A stretch of DNA of 64,000 bases from Glycomyces artemisiae (GCF_003002955.1 NZ_PVTJ01000004.1:1-64000), one strand, 5' to 3'; positions 1 to 12,760 are shown, counted from the stretch's first letter. Notes: generated by a model from the letters alone, not told the origin. Numbers and translations: made by a program.

Positions 1-1367
1 GCCCTGATAGGCTCGACACAGAAGCCTCCTATTGAAATCCGTTGCAGCACAACAGATTCAACAGGAGGCTTCCTCAGTTCGTAAACACGACCTAGTCCTT
101 TAGCGGCCAACTGCACGCCGAGCGCGGAGACTCCGGCTTGGAACTCGACGGAGCCGAAGGTGGTCCGGTAGTCGTCGAGGAGATCGAGTCCGGCTCGCAG
201 TTCCGGCATGGGGTCTCTGCCGCGTGCGATCGCAAGTTCGGCCTTCGCAAGGTATCGCGCGAGGTCCTCGGCGAGCGCGTCGTAGCCTGAACCGCCGGAC
301 TCGCCGTTGAGCAGTTCCTCCACGCCGTCGAAGGTCTTCGCCTTGATCTTGGCGCGGGCGGCGAGGATCTTGGCCTCTTCGAGACGCAGGGTCCAGCCGC
401 GCTGTTCCAACGCGTCGCAGAGCGCGGCCACCTTCTCCGCGAAGTCAGGGCCTGTCTGGCCCGAATCGAAGCGGCCCTGGAGGATCAGGAGGCGGGCGAG
501 GAACGCCATCGGTTCATTGCCCTGCTCGTAGAGCGAGTCCATGGCCTGCCGAGCCCAAGGCTCGACGAGTTCGAAGCGGTTGACCTGGAGTGCGGCCACC
601 GCGCGCCAGAACTCGGAGATGGCGGCGCTGCGGCGGTTACCCGCCAACCGCTGCGCCGCGACCACCTCGGCCCAGCGGTCCGCCGCCTGCCGGTACATAC
701 CGGCGTAGAAGAGGGCTTGGGCGTAGGAGAAGTCGACGAAGGATTCGAGGTCGGGGGCATACTGACGGAACTGATCCCGTACATCGTCGAAGGTCAAGAG
801 CGCCTTGGTGACGTCACCGAGGTCGAGCCAGATCAGCGCCTCCAGATGGATCGCCTTGGCGCGATTGACCGGGATATCGACCCGTTCGTAGACCTGGAGC
901 GCCTGCTGGATGCTCTCCATCGCCTTGTGCAGCTCGCCGAGGTCGCGCCAGACCATGGCCCGGTTGTGGAACAGCGCGGCGTACATGTAGTCGGGGCCGT
1001 TCGCGGCCAAGTGGGGCTCGGCCTCCTCGAACCAGTGCACCGCATCGTTGAGCCGGCTGCTCTGCCAGAGGTTGAACGCACGCTGGTGAAGCAGGATTCC
1101 GCGGTCCGCCGGGTCGGTGAACGGCTCTGCCAGGTCGAGCAGTCGCAGGCCCTCCGCGGATTCGCCCAAGTGGGCCATGTTCACGGACATCACCATGAGC
1201 GTCTTCGCGGTCAGTCGCGCTCGCGCAGTTCCGGTCGCCGGAGGGAGTTCAGGGTCCCAATCAAGAAACGACAGCGCCTTTTCGAGTACCTCTGCGGATT
1301 CCGCAATGCGGCCGCGCCGGTTGAGGCGCTGTCCCCTGGTGAACAACCGCCAAGCGCTTTGAAGCAT
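1..1367 (-). CDS. TPR-repeat protein, N-terminal part, cut by window edge; probable TPR-CHAT protein
   Basis: An uninterrupted minus-strand frame starts at ATG 1367 and leaves the window at base 1, giving about 455 residues. It begins MLQSAWRLFTRGQ and is almost wholly helical, with TPR-like repeats such as AMESIQQALQVYERV and FHNRAMVWRDLGELHKA. No signal peptide or membrane segment is seen. It follows the Ig-like gene by 10 bases and is the last visible gene of the protease/sigma operon. In actinomycetes this position next to a sigma factor and an S8 protease is often held by TPR proteins with a C-terminal CHAT (caspase-like) domain; that domain would lie beyond base 1, so CHAT is inference. 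The last 35 or so codons use AT-richer codons than the rest. Confidence 0.78.
   Translation of the reverse strand, partial: MLQSAWRLFTRGQRLNRRGRIAESAEVLEKALSFLDWDPELPPATGTARARLTAKTLMVMSVNMAHLGESAEGLRLLDLAEPFTDPADRGILLHQRAFNLWQSSRLNDAVHWFEEAEPHLAANGPDYMYAALFHNRAMVWRDLGELHKAMESIQQALQVYERVDIPVNRAKAIHLEALIWLDLGDVTKALLTFDDVRDQFRQYAPDLESFVDFSYAQALFYAGMYRQAADRWAEVVAAQRLAGNRRSAAISEFWRAVAALQVNRFELVEPWARQAMDSLYEQGNEPMAFLARLLILQGRFDSGQTGPDFAEKVAALCDALEQRGWTLRLEEAKILAARAKIKAKTFDGVEELLNGESGGSGYDALAEDLARYLAKAELAIARGRDPMPELRAGLDLLDDYRTTFGSVEFQAGVSALGVQLAAKGLGRVYELRKPPVESVVLQRISIGGFCVEPIR
21..72. repeat. Imperfect inverted repeat inside an AT-rich edge segment
   Basis: Bases 21-39 and 55-72 form an inverted repeat: 10 perfect pairs from GAAGCCTCCT, one mismatch, five more pairs (TTGAA), then a one-base bulge. 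It lies inside the reading frame of the TPR protein, where base composition drops sharply against the rest of the gene. It could be an element end, a fold-back assembly artefact at a contig edge, or chance. Confidence 0.6.
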
Positions 1368-1377
1368 TCTTCACATG

Positions 1378-1914
1378 CTACAGGCGCACAGCGGGTGTCA
1401 CGACCACCGCGGGGAGCCCCTCTCGCTGCAACGCCTCGTCGGGCCTGATGATCAACTGGAACATCTCGTTGTTGGGCAGGCCTTCGAGTACGAATCGGCC
1501 GGTGTCGTCGGTCGTGGCCCGCCTGGTTCCCTGCGGGCTTCTGAGTTCGACGGCGTAGGTGCCCTCCGGCCCGATCCAACCGTCGAGGCGCATCTCCTGC
1601 AATGCGGAAGGGCGCGGAGTGACCATCACCGTGACCGTTTCGCAGTCGAAGGTGATCGATGCCGGATCGCCCTGATTCACCGCCAGTTCCGCTTCTCCGC
1701 GGACGAGCGTCAATTCCTTGGGCCGATATACGGACGCGACTCTGGCGTCGAGTGCGGCTTCGAGTTCGAGTACGAATTCGACCCGTTCGTTGAGATCGCT
1801 CGGCATCGGGTCGTCCCGTTGGTGGAGCTCGTTGATGACCGCGAGAATCCGCTCGTCGCAGGAGTCCAACGGTTCGAACTCGCCCTGGTCCCGCTTGTCA
1901 GGTTCCATCTGCAT
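1378..1914 (-). CDS. Small protein with C-terminal carboxypeptidase-regulatory-like (Ig-like) domain
   Basis: 178 residues from ATG 1914, four bases after GAGGAG; GTG 1926 and ATG 1908 are alternatives. The N-terminal half is acidic and helical (LDSCDERILAVINELHQRDD). The C-terminal half is beta-rich with GPEGTYAVELRSPQG and DDTGRFVLEGLP, the pattern of carboxypeptidase regulatory-like folds. There is no transmembrane segment and no zinc-binding anti-sigma motif, so it is not a classical anti-sigma factor. It overlaps the sigma gene by about 17 bases, indicating translational coupling, and precedes the TPR gene by 10 bases. A role in controlling the sigma factor or linking it to the TPR protein is inference. 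Confidence 0.75.
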   Translation of the reverse strand: MQMEPDKRDQGEFEPLDSCDERILAVINELHQRDDPMPSDLNERVEFVLELEAALDARVASVYRPKELTLVRGEAELAVNQGDPASITFDCETVTVMVTPRPSALQEMRLDGWIGPEGTYAVELRSPQGTRRATTDDTGRFVLEGLPNNEMFQLIIRPDEALQREGLPAVVVTPAVRL

Positions 1915-2512
1915 ACCGCTCCTCACCTGCGCCCCAGGACGGGTCGTCCAGCAGGGTCTTCCTCATCTTGTCCAAGCACCGGCCCCGTGTGGGCCCGATG
2001 CTCCCCCTTTTCATCCCGAGCTCTTCGGAGATGACGTCGTAGTCCGGACGCGGGAACGCCGCCACGTAGGCGAGCAGCGCCCGGCACTTCTCGTCTTGCG
2101 CAAGGAAGGCACGGCGTACCGCTTCTCGTTCGTCATCGCGGACGAAACCGTCCTCGATGCCTTCGACGATCGGCTCCTTGATGTCGAGCGGGTCGGAGGC
2201 GACTTCCCGCCTCTCGCGCCGGGCGACGTTCCATGCCTCGCGGCTGACCGTGGTGTACAGCCACTTGGTCAGCGCGCGAGGCTTCTCCAACCCGTCCTTG
2301 GTGCGCCACAGGCGAAGCCAGGCGGTCTGCACCACATCGGCGGCGCTCTCCGGATCGACGCCGGCCCGCCGCGCCACTCGCCAGAGCGGCTCGGTGAGCT
2401 CCTCGATCAGGGTCCGCTGCGCGATGCGGTCGCCGGTACGCGCGGCAACGTAGAGCCGCGCGTACCGGTCGTAGTCGACCGCCGCCACCGATTGAGCCGG
2501 AATCGTGTTCAT
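1898..2512 (-). CDS. ECF-type RNA polymerase sigma factor
   Basis: 204 residues from ATG 2512. It has a sigma-70 region 2 (GDRIAQRTLIEELTEPLWRV, DVVQTAWLRLWR, LTKWLYTTVSREAWN) and a region 4 helix-turn-helix (YDVISEELGMKRGSIGPTRG). The length fits the ECF group, which redirects RNA polymerase to a small regulon. It starts 9 bases after the stop of the protease gene and overlaps the following small gene, so the four genes are probably one transcript. The SIGPTRGRCLDKMR ending of region 4 is typical of actinobacterial ECFs linked to TPR/CHAT proteins. Confidence 0.88.
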   Translation of the reverse strand: MNTIPAQSVAAVDYDRYARLYVAARTGDRIAQRTLIEELTEPLWRVARRAGVDPESAADVVQTAWLRLWRTKDGLEKPRALTKWLYTTVSREAWNVARRERREVASDPLDIKEPIVEGIEDGFVRDDEREAVRRAFLAQDEKCRALLAYVAAFPRPDYDVISEELGMKRGSIGPTRGRCLDKMRKTLLDDPSWGAGEERYADGT

Positions 2513-2521
2513 GTCTTCAGG

Positions 2522-4069
2522 CTAGCGACTCTTCAGCCGGGCGAGGGCCGCGTGAGCGCGCTCCGCGGCCTTGACCGGGTCCTGGATCTCTTCCACTCCC
2601 GATTCCGAGATGGCGTTCAGGAGGTAGGCCGCCGCGACCGGGGCCGCGAAAGAAGTGCCGCTCCAGACCGCGTAGCCGGAGGAGAAGTCGTCGAAGTCGT
2701 AGCTCTCGCGGAAGCGGTTGCGCATCGTGGACTTGGCGCGGCGCTCGGGTTCGAGCGAACCCGCGGCCTCGCACGGGTACGTGCTCACCAACCCGGCCCC
2801 GGTGGCGTAGCACGAGACCCACGGGCCCTCGTTCGAGAACATGGCGATTTCGAGGTTGGGGTTGAGGGCCCCGACGCTCAGGATCGGCGCGGCGTTCTCC
2901 GGCTGCTCGTGCGCGGCGAACGCCGCGGGGTAGAACGGCCGGTCGGAGGACTGGTTCCCCGCGGCGGCGACCACAGGGACGCCGAGCTTGGTCAGCCGCT
3001 TCACCGCGTCGCCCATCCAGCCGCCGGGGAGGTCGTCGGCGGCCTCGTCCACATAGCCCGTCGCGAGCACGACCACGTCGACGGCGAACGCCTCGGCGTC
3101 GCCGCCGCGGGCGGCCTCGATCTGCTCGGCCACATGGTGGAGCGCGCCGATGATCTCGTGCTCGTAAGAGAGGCCGTCGTTGTGGACCACCCGCAGCGAG
3201 TACACCTGGACGTCCGGGGACATCTGGCGCAGCAGCCCCGTGATGAAGGTGCCGTGGCCGAAGTGGCTGGCGACCTCGCCGAGGAGGGTCGGCTCGTGGA
3301 CCGGGCCGTCCCAGGGGTCGTCGAGCGGCGGCGCGGGTGAGTCGTTGTGCTGCCCGAGCTTCGTCTGGAAGGCGTGGTCGACCACCACGAAGGTGTCCTT
3401 GCCTTCGCTGCGGTCGGAGATGTCGAACGCCGGGTGCCCGCTGGGAACACCGGTGTCGAGGACCGCGACGCGGAGCCTGCGGTCCAGCTTCTTGCGCTCG
3501 GGCATCGGCGCGACCATGTCGACGGGGATGCGGCCGATGGAGTGCTTGTGCGGCCCTCCGGGAAGGGGCGGCTCGCCGGTGCCGACCCCGATGCCGCCGC
3601 CCTTCGAGCAGATCATCAAGTGCTCCAGGCGGACCTTCGCCAGGAGCTCTTTAGGAAGGCTCGCGTCGCTCGTGTCGGTCTTCAGCCGCTGGAGGAGCGA
3701 CCACGCGTCGACCGCGGCCTGGTCGCCGTGAGTGCTCACGACCGGGACGCGGTACGGGCCGGAGCCCGCGACGACCGGGTTGGCGGCCTGGCTCTCCAGG
3801 GACAGGCCGGTCGGGCGGATCGCGCCTTCGAGCTTGCGGCGGGCCGCGTCGTCGTTGATGACCGACTCATCGACGAGCAGGCGGTCGTAGCGGTAGATGG
3901 TCCCCACGGGGGCCGAGCGGCCCGCGGTGCGGACGACCTGGCCCGGCATGAGGACGCGGCCGCCGTGCCGGTCCAGGGTCGGGTAGGCGAGTTCGGGCAC
4001 GCCGGACATGTGGTCGCGGCGCGGGTTGGGCTTCAGATGGGGTTCGTTCTCCGCGAACACCAATCGCAT
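2522..4069 (-). CDS. S8-family (subtilisin-like) serine protease, intracellular
   Basis: 515 residues. ATG 4069 is chosen over an upstream in-frame start because AGGAGCT sits just before it. The catalytic triad is intact: Asp205 in VAVLDTGVPSG, His272 in FGHGTFITG, Ser473 in SGTSFAAPVAAA, with oxyanion Asn372 in AAAGNQ. About 195 residues precede the domain and resemble no propeptide I know. There is no signal peptide or membrane anchor, so the protease should act in the cytoplasm. It heads the operon with the sigma factor and TPR protein, which suggests regulated proteolysis, perhaps of an operon partner; substrate unknown. Confidence 0.9.
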   Translation of the reverse strand: MRLVFAENEPHLKPNPRRDHMSGVPELAYPTLDRHGGRVLMPGQVVRTAGRSAPVGTIYRYDRLLVDESVINDDAARRKLEGAIRPTGLSLESQAANPVVAGSGPYRVPVVSTHGDQAAVDAWSLLQRLKTDTSDASLPKELLAKVRLEHLMICSKGGGIGVGTGEPPLPGGPHKHSIGRIPVDMVAPMPERKKLDRRLRVAVLDTGVPSGHPAFDISDRSEGKDTFVVVDHAFQTKLGQHNDSPAPPLDDPWDGPVHEPTLLGEVASHFGHGTFITGLLRQMSPDVQVYSLRVVHNDGLSYEHEIIGALHHVAEQIEAARGGDAEAFAVDVVVLATGYVDEAADDLPGGWMGDAVKRLTKLGVPVVAAAGNQSSDRPFYPAAFAAHEQPENAAPILSVGALNPNLEIAMFSNEGPWVSCYATGAGLVSTYPCEAAGSLEPERRAKSTMRNRFRESYDFDDFSSGYAVWSGTSFAAPVAAAYLLNAISESGVEEIQDPVKAAERAHAALARLKSR

Positions 4070-4375
4070 GGGAGCTCCTCTTGTCGTCTTCGGGGGTCTA
4101 TGCGGTTGTCGGGCGAGGAGGGGGATCTCTTCGAGATCGATTCTCCTCACCTTCTGCGAGGCGTGGGGTCCACGCCGGTTCCGATAGGTCGAAAGGCACT
4201 CAAGCCCGGAATGCCGCGAACGCCACGGGCTGGACGGGTATCGCGGCTTTCACCAGGGAAGAGGCCCGTGAGACCGGTGGGATACACGCCGGAAGGCGCT
4301 ATCTGAAGTTGGCACGTTCGAGGGATGCGCAAAGCGCCCCGGAGTCGGACTCCGGGGCGCTTCGAAAAGTGCGGG
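4070..4375. other. Intergenic region upstream of the protease operon
   Basis: It should contain the promoter of the protease/sigma/TPR operon, reading leftwards, and ends with the terminator hairpin of the DUF397 gene. I see no convincing coding frame and no clear consensus promoter. Confidence 0.4.
4332..4362 (-). terminator. Terminator hairpin after the DUF397 gene
   Basis: Perfect 14-base arms (AAGCGCCCCGGAGT and its complement) around a 3-base loop, just downstream of the DUF397 stop. There is no U-tract, as is common in actinomycetes. Confidence 0.7.
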
Positions 4376-4672
4376 CTAGGGCTTGGCGGGCTCGTCGTCG
4401 TCATCCTCGATGACCTCGACGATCGGCTCGTCGTCCCAAGTGGGGAGGTCGAACTCGCCGTCGCGGACGCCCTCGACGAAGGCCTCCCACTCCGACGGGG
4501 TGTAGATGAGGATGTCGCCCTCGGGGTCCTCGGCCATGCGCAGGGCCACGAGTCCGTTGTCGGCGTAGCCGATCTCCAGTGCGGCGGGGGTGCCGTCCTC
4601 GTGGGTCGTGCGCTCCCAGCGGGCTTCGGCGGTGTCGAACTCGCCCTTCAGCGGATGCTCACGCTTCGTCAT
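4376..4672 (-). CDS. DUF397-like protein
   Basis: 98 residues from ATG 4672. The stretch RMAEDPEGDILIYTPSEWEA followed by FVEGVRDGEFD matches the DUF397 pattern, in which a strand, a PxG turn and an EW..F..GV..GEFD helix recur. The C-terminus is a run of Asp/Glu. In streptomycetes DUF397 proteins usually sit next to an XRE-family regulator with which they act as antitoxin-like partners. No such regulator is beside this one; its neighbours are the MazF pair and the protease operon. Function unknown. Confidence 0.7.
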   Translation of the reverse strand: MTKREHPLKGEFDTAEARWERTTHEDGTPAALEIGYADNGLVALRMAEDPEGDILIYTPSEWEAFVEGVRDGEFDLPTWDDEPIVEVIEDDDDEPAKP

Positions 4673-4718
4673 GGGGCAAGCATAGGAAGCGGCGGAATCG
4701 TTCCGGCCGCACCCCCGG

Positions 4719-5039
4719 TCAGTGCAGACCGAGCAGGCGCTTGAGGATCAGCTCGACCTGGAGCATCGCCATACCGTCGGCCACGCCGATGCGCCGAATC
4801 ATCCGCTCAGCGGACAGGGCACGGATCTGCTCGCACTGCACGTAACTCGTCACCGAAAGGGCGCCTTCGAGTTCGACATGGGTGGGGTAGCCCTTGCGGG
4901 TGCGGGAGATCGGAACCACGACCGGGATGCCGACACGGGACATCTCGTCGTGGGAGACGATCAGCGCGGGGCGCCGGAAACCCTGTTCGCGACCGATCGG
5001 GTCGCCGAAGTCGCAGAAGTAGATGTCGCCGCGGTTCAC
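4719..5039 (-). CDS. mazF: MazF/PemK-family endoribonuclease toxin
   Basis: 106 residues from GTG 5039. N-terminal RGDIYFCDFGDPIGREQGFR, then RPALIVSHDEM and VVVPISRTRKGYPTHVEL, are the conserved first strands of the MazF beta-barrel, whose members cleave RNA at short sequences. The start overlaps the antitoxin stop in a GTGA arrangement, so the pair is translationally coupled with the antitoxin first. The conserved RPALI and PIS blocks are present, so the toxin is probably intact. Confidence 0.9.
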   Translation of the reverse strand: MNRGDIYFCDFGDPIGREQGFRRPALIVSHDEMSRVGIPVVVPISRTRKGYPTHVELEGALSVTSYVQCEQIRALSAERMIRRIGVADGMAMLQVELILKRLLGLH

Positions 5040-5293
5040 TCGTACTCGCTCCAGTCCTCGGGTTCGAGTCCGTCGCGGATCGTCCCTGACAGCTCCTCGG
5101 TCTCTCGGAGGATGTCGGCGCGGGCTTCCGGCGTGGTCATGGTGGCCCGGACCTGCGCCCAGAATTCCTCGGTCTCGGCGGCGTCGAGGGCGTGCTCGAC
5201 CGCGACCGCCATCGACACATGCCGACTGCGAGCGAGGCGGGAGATGCGGTCCCGCAGCTCCACCGGCACCTTGATCGTAGTCATGTCGGTCAT
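5036..5293 (-). CDS. Ribbon-helix-helix antitoxin (MazE-type partner)
   Basis: 85 residues from ATG 5293; ATG 5284 is an alternative. The N-terminus TTIKVPVELRDRISRLA followed by HVSMAVAVEHAL is a ribbon-helix-helix DNA-binding fold. The acidic tail (EELSGTIRDGLEPEDWSEYE) would be the toxin-neutralising part. It is encoded just before MazF with a 4-base overlap. Paired GAGTAT repeats at the start codon suggest autorepression, as usual for such modules. Confidence 0.87.
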   Translation of the reverse strand: MTDMTTIKVPVELRDRISRLARSRHVSMAVAVEHALDAAETEEFWAQVRATMTTPEARADILRETEELSGTIRDGLEPEDWSEYE

Positions 5294-5298
5294 ACCTT

Positions 5299-5315
5299 GA
5301 GTATACCCAGAGTAT
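5299..5315 (-). promoter_or_regulatory. Candidate toxin-antitoxin operator: direct GAGTAT repeats
   Basis: GAGTAT occurs at 5299-5304 and 5310-5315, exactly 11 bases apart, immediately upstream of the antitoxin start. RHH repressors typically bind short repeats about one helical turn apart. On the minus strand the segment also contains TATACT about nine bases before the ATG, which could be a -10 box of a near-leaderless transcript. Confidence 0.5.
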
Positions 5316-5328
5316 GACGGCAAAGCAC

Positions 5329-5358
5329 AGGGTCCGGGACCTCGCGGTCCCGGACCCT
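5329..5358 (-). terminator. Terminator hairpin after the P5C dehydrogenase gene
   Basis: Perfect 13-base arms (AGGGTCCGGGACC and complement) with loop TCGC, 12 bases past the stop of the dehydrogenase gene. Confidence 0.75.
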
Positions 5359-5370
5359 AGGTGTGCGGCA

Positions 5371-6996
<1,626 letters not shown>

Positions 6997-7200
6997 CGCG
7001 CACTCCCGTTGATTCGACGGATATTAGGATCACTTGGCTTTGAACACGAGGTTACTAGACCGGTGTCGCTACCGCCATCCTCGCACAGTCCGGGCCTTGC
7101 GAACTGGTGCGATGGGAACAAAGACCCCGCGCGGGGGCCCCGGGCCACACCCGCCCGACCGAGCAGTGCGCCGCGGCGGCGCATCCGTACTCTGGGGGTC

Positions 7201-8109
7201 GTGACCAACACGCAGGAGCAGCCAGCCGCAACCGCCGAGTCCGCCACCGCCGCAGCCGAGCCCCGGCCGGGCCGAGTCGCGCTGTGGGTCCTCGGCGGCG
7301 CCGCCGTCGCCTCCCTGGCGGGCGTCGTCTACTCCCTGTACCGCCTCACCGGCATGGCCGACGGCCTCGACGACACCGGCGTCATGCTCCTGGCGAACAG
7401 CCTGTTCAGCCCCATCATCGTCACCGTCTTCGCCGGAGCCGTCGCCGGCACGGTCGCGCCGCGGCTGCTCCCGGGCCCGCAGAAGGCCCTCGCGGTCCTC
7501 GGCGCGCTCGTCACCGGCCTCGTCACCGGCACTGTCGCCTACCTCGGGTTCGGGGTGGACGCCGACATCGCGCTGGTCCTCGGCCTCGTCCTGCTCGCCT
7601 CCGCGCTCGTCGGCGGCCTGTTCGCGCTGCCCAAGCGCAGCGTCCCCGCGGTCGCCGGGCTGAGCGCGGTGCTCCTGCTGCTGGCGTTCATGTTCGGCCG
7701 CGGCTTCTACGAGGCCGCGTCCTCGGTGAGCCTGTTCTCCGACCCGCTCGACGAGTACGGCGCGCTCGGCACCGCCATCCCCTTCATCGCCGGGATCGCC
7801 TGCGGCGTGTGCGCGTTCCTGTACCTGCGTCAGAAGAAGGCGGGCGTCAAGCTCCTCGGGCACCTGCTCGCGGGGGCCGTGCCCGGCGCGGTCTGGCTCG
7901 CCGCCACGATCCTCGCCCAGATCGGCGTCGAGGTGCTCCTGAACGTCGGCCTGAACGAGGTCGCCCCGCTCGACCAGGCCTTCCTCGCCCTCAGCTTCCA
8001 GTGGCAGTACAACGGGTCGATGACCGCGCTGTTCGCCGGGGCGCTGTGCGCGGTCTTCGCCTACGGGTTCCTGCTCCCTAAGACGCCCAAGGCCGCCAAG
8101 AGCTCCTGA
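7201..8109 (+). CDS. Multi-pass membrane protein of unknown function
   Basis: 302 residues from GTG 7201 (VTNTQEQPAATAES). A short Ala-rich cytoplasmic-like N-terminus is followed by roughly eight hydrophobic segments (for example VALWVLGGAAVASLAGVV, VLGALVTGLVTGTVAYLGF, ALFAGALCAVFAYGFLL). I recognise no family signature. It is divergent from the P5C dehydrogenase and convergent with the next gene, whose 3' end it overlaps by 49 bases. An open frame extends far upstream, but the part before 7201 is antisense to the dehydrogenase. Confidence 0.75.
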   Translation: MTNTQEQPAATAESATAAAEPRPGRVALWVLGGAAVASLAGVVYSLYRLTGMADGLDDTGVMLLANSLFSPIIVTVFAGAVAGTVAPRLLPGPQKALAVLGALVTGLVTGTVAYLGFGVDADIALVLGLVLLASALVGGLFALPKRSVPAVAGLSAVLLLLAFMFGRGFYEAASSVSLFSDPLDEYGALGTAIPFIAGIACGVCAFLYLRQKKAGVKLLGHLLAGAVPGAVWLAATILAQIGVEVLLNVGLNEVAPLDQAFLALSFQWQYNGSMTALFAGALCAVFAYGFLLPKTPKAAKSS

Positions 8110-8531
8110 AGCTCCGACGGGGCGTACCAGTCGAGGACGTGCTCCTCGACCGCGGCGAGCTCGTCCGCGGTGCCCGCCGCGGCGATGACCGCGGCGGCAT
8201 CGGCGTCGTCCATGTGAACCGCCGCGACGCGCTTGAGCTTCACGTCCCCGTCGAAGTCCGCGCCCGTGCCCTCGGCGTGCGCGGTGACGCGCTCGTCAGG
8301 GACGTCGGCGGAGACCACGACCCGGCGCGGCTCCGACCCCGGCAGCAGCGCCAGCGACGCGAACGCCGCGTCGTCGAACGCCGTGTACTCCAGGTCCTCC
8401 TCGTCGGCCCCCGGCGCCTCGCGCCGCAGCCAGGAGGTCACGGTGTGGACGGCCGACACCGGCTTGAGCTCGCCGGTGTCGGCCAGCGTCCGCAGCATCG
8501 CCGCGTTCGCGGGTACGTAGATTCGCGCCAT
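8061..8531 (-). CDS. Conserved actinobacterial protein next to secA (DUF6912-like)
   Basis: 156 residues from ATG 8531, starting MARIYVPANAAMLRTLADTGEL. The protein is soluble and acidic, with LEYTAFDDAAFASLALL and ADAAAVIAAAG. Similar proteins with an RIYVPA start commonly lie just downstream of secA in actinomycetes; I recall them as DUF6912, but the assignment is from memory. It follows secA by 16 bases and is probably cotranscribed. Its last 49 bases overlap the convergent membrane-protein gene. Confidence 0.75.
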   Translation of the reverse strand: MARIYVPANAAMLRTLADTGELKPVSAVHTVTSWLRREAPGADEEDLEYTAFDDAAFASLALLPGSEPRRVVVSADVPDERVTAHAEGTGADFDGDVKLKRVAAVHMDDADAAAVIAAAGTADELAAVEEHVLDWYAPSELQELLAALGVLGSRNP

Positions 8532-8547
8532 GCCCTTAGTCTGCGCC

Positions 8548-11454
<2,907 letters not shown>

Positions 11455-11566
11455 GGAAGATCAGCCCCCAGCAACGTCTTGACCAGATCGGGTGGATATC
11501 CCGGTCAATACTACGCGTAGGCGGCGGCTGGTCCTGACGGCCGTTGGTGGGGCACAATCGGAGGCT

Positions 11567-12688
11567 ATGGAACCCGTCACCCTCGATGCCGACGGCCTGC
11601 GGCTCGTCGCCTGGGAGCAGCGGCACCTGCCCGATCTGGCCCGGATCTACGCCGATCCGCTCATCAAGCGGTTCCTCGTCATGCCCCTGCCGTGGGGCGG
11701 CTCGGCGCGGCAGCGGTTCGTGGAGGTGCAGCGGCGCCACTGGGGCGGGGAGAACCCGCGGTGGGCCGTCGAGGAGGACGGCGTGCTCGTCGGCTCCATG
11801 GCCCTGACGAAGTCCTTTCCCGGCGAGATGACGATCACCTACGTGACCGCGCCGTGGGCGCGGGGCCGCGGCGTCGCCCAGCGCGGCATCCGCGCGGCCG
11901 TCGCGTTCGGGTTCGACCGGCTCGGCGCCCGCCGCATCGCGTGGGACGCGATCGTCGGCAACCACGCCTCGCGCCTCGCGGCCCTGCGCACCGGGTTCAC
12001 CGTCGAAGGGGTCTCGCGCGGCGGCGTCAACCAGCGCGGCGTCACCCGCGACTGCTGGATCGGCGGGATGCTCCCCGGAGACCTGCGCGGCCCCGACGAC
12101 CCGCCCCCGCACTACGGGATCCTCAAGCGCCAGGCCGCGTTCTTCACCGCACCGCAGCCCGATCTGGAGACCGGCGCCGCGGGACTGCGGTTGCGGCCCT
12201 TGAAAGAGGCGGACCTCGACGACGTGGCGGCGGCCTGCGCCGACCCGGAGGTGCAGCGGTTCACGCCCATGCCGCGCGACTACGCGCGGTCCGACGCCGA
12301 GCAGTTCCTGCGCGACAAGCGCCGCGCCTGGGACCTCGGCGAGCGCGTCCTGTACGTCCTCGCCGACGAGCACGACCGCTACTGCGGCTCCGTCGAGCTC
12401 ATGCTCCGCGAGCCGGGCGAGTCGGAGGTCGGGTACCTGACGGCGCCGTGGGCGCGCGGGCGCGGGTGGATGACCGCCGCCGTCAAGCGCCTGTGCCGCC
12501 TCGGGTTCGACTCGCTCGCTCTGGAGCGCATCGAGTGGCGGGCCGACCCGGAGAACGAGGCGTCGCTGCGCGTCGCGCAGAAGGCGGGGTTCACGGTGGA
12601 GGGCGTGCGGCGGCGGATGCGCAGCGGCCCGCTGGGCCGCCGGGACTCCGTGATCGCGAGCCTGTTCCCCGAGGAACTGGCGCGCTGA
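11567..12688 (+). CDS. Tandem-GNAT acetyltransferase
   Basis: 373 residues from ATG 11567, preceded by GGAGG. Two GNAT domains lie in series (about residues 1-180 and 195-370). Each has an acetyl-CoA-binding turn: APWARGRGVAQRGIRAAVAF in the first and APWARGRGWMTAAVKRL in the second, and each ends with a RimJ/RimL-like GFTVEGV block. Such enzymes acetylate protein N-termini or small amines; substrate unknown. It is divergent from secA and followed by a related gene, suggesting local duplication. Confidence 0.85.
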   Translation: MEPVTLDADGLRLVAWEQRHLPDLARIYADPLIKRFLVMPLPWGGSARQRFVEVQRRHWGGENPRWAVEEDGVLVGSMALTKSFPGEMTITYVTAPWARGRGVAQRGIRAAVAFGFDRLGARRIAWDAIVGNHASRLAALRTGFTVEGVSRGGVNQRGVTRDCWIGGMLPGDLRGPDDPPPHYGILKRQAAFFTAPQPDLETGAAGLRLRPLKEADLDDVAAACADPEVQRFTPMPRDYARSDAEQFLRDKRRAWDLGERVLYVLADEHDRYCGSVELMLREPGESEVGYLTAPWARGRGWMTAAVKRLCRLGFDSLALERIEWRADPENEASLRVAQKAGFTVEGVRRRMRSGPLGRRDSVIASLFPEELAR

Positions 12689-12760
12689 TCCGGGCCATCC
12701 GGTGCGAATCAGACTCCTCAAACGGTTGACGCACCGCCCCTGGGCTGCTTGTCTGGGGAC

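Noticed and set aside
717..1448. Plus-strand reading frame of 243 codons
   Set aside because: It is the opposite strand of the TPR gene; composition and content (Arg/Val/Glu rich, low complexity) fit a GC-driven shadow.
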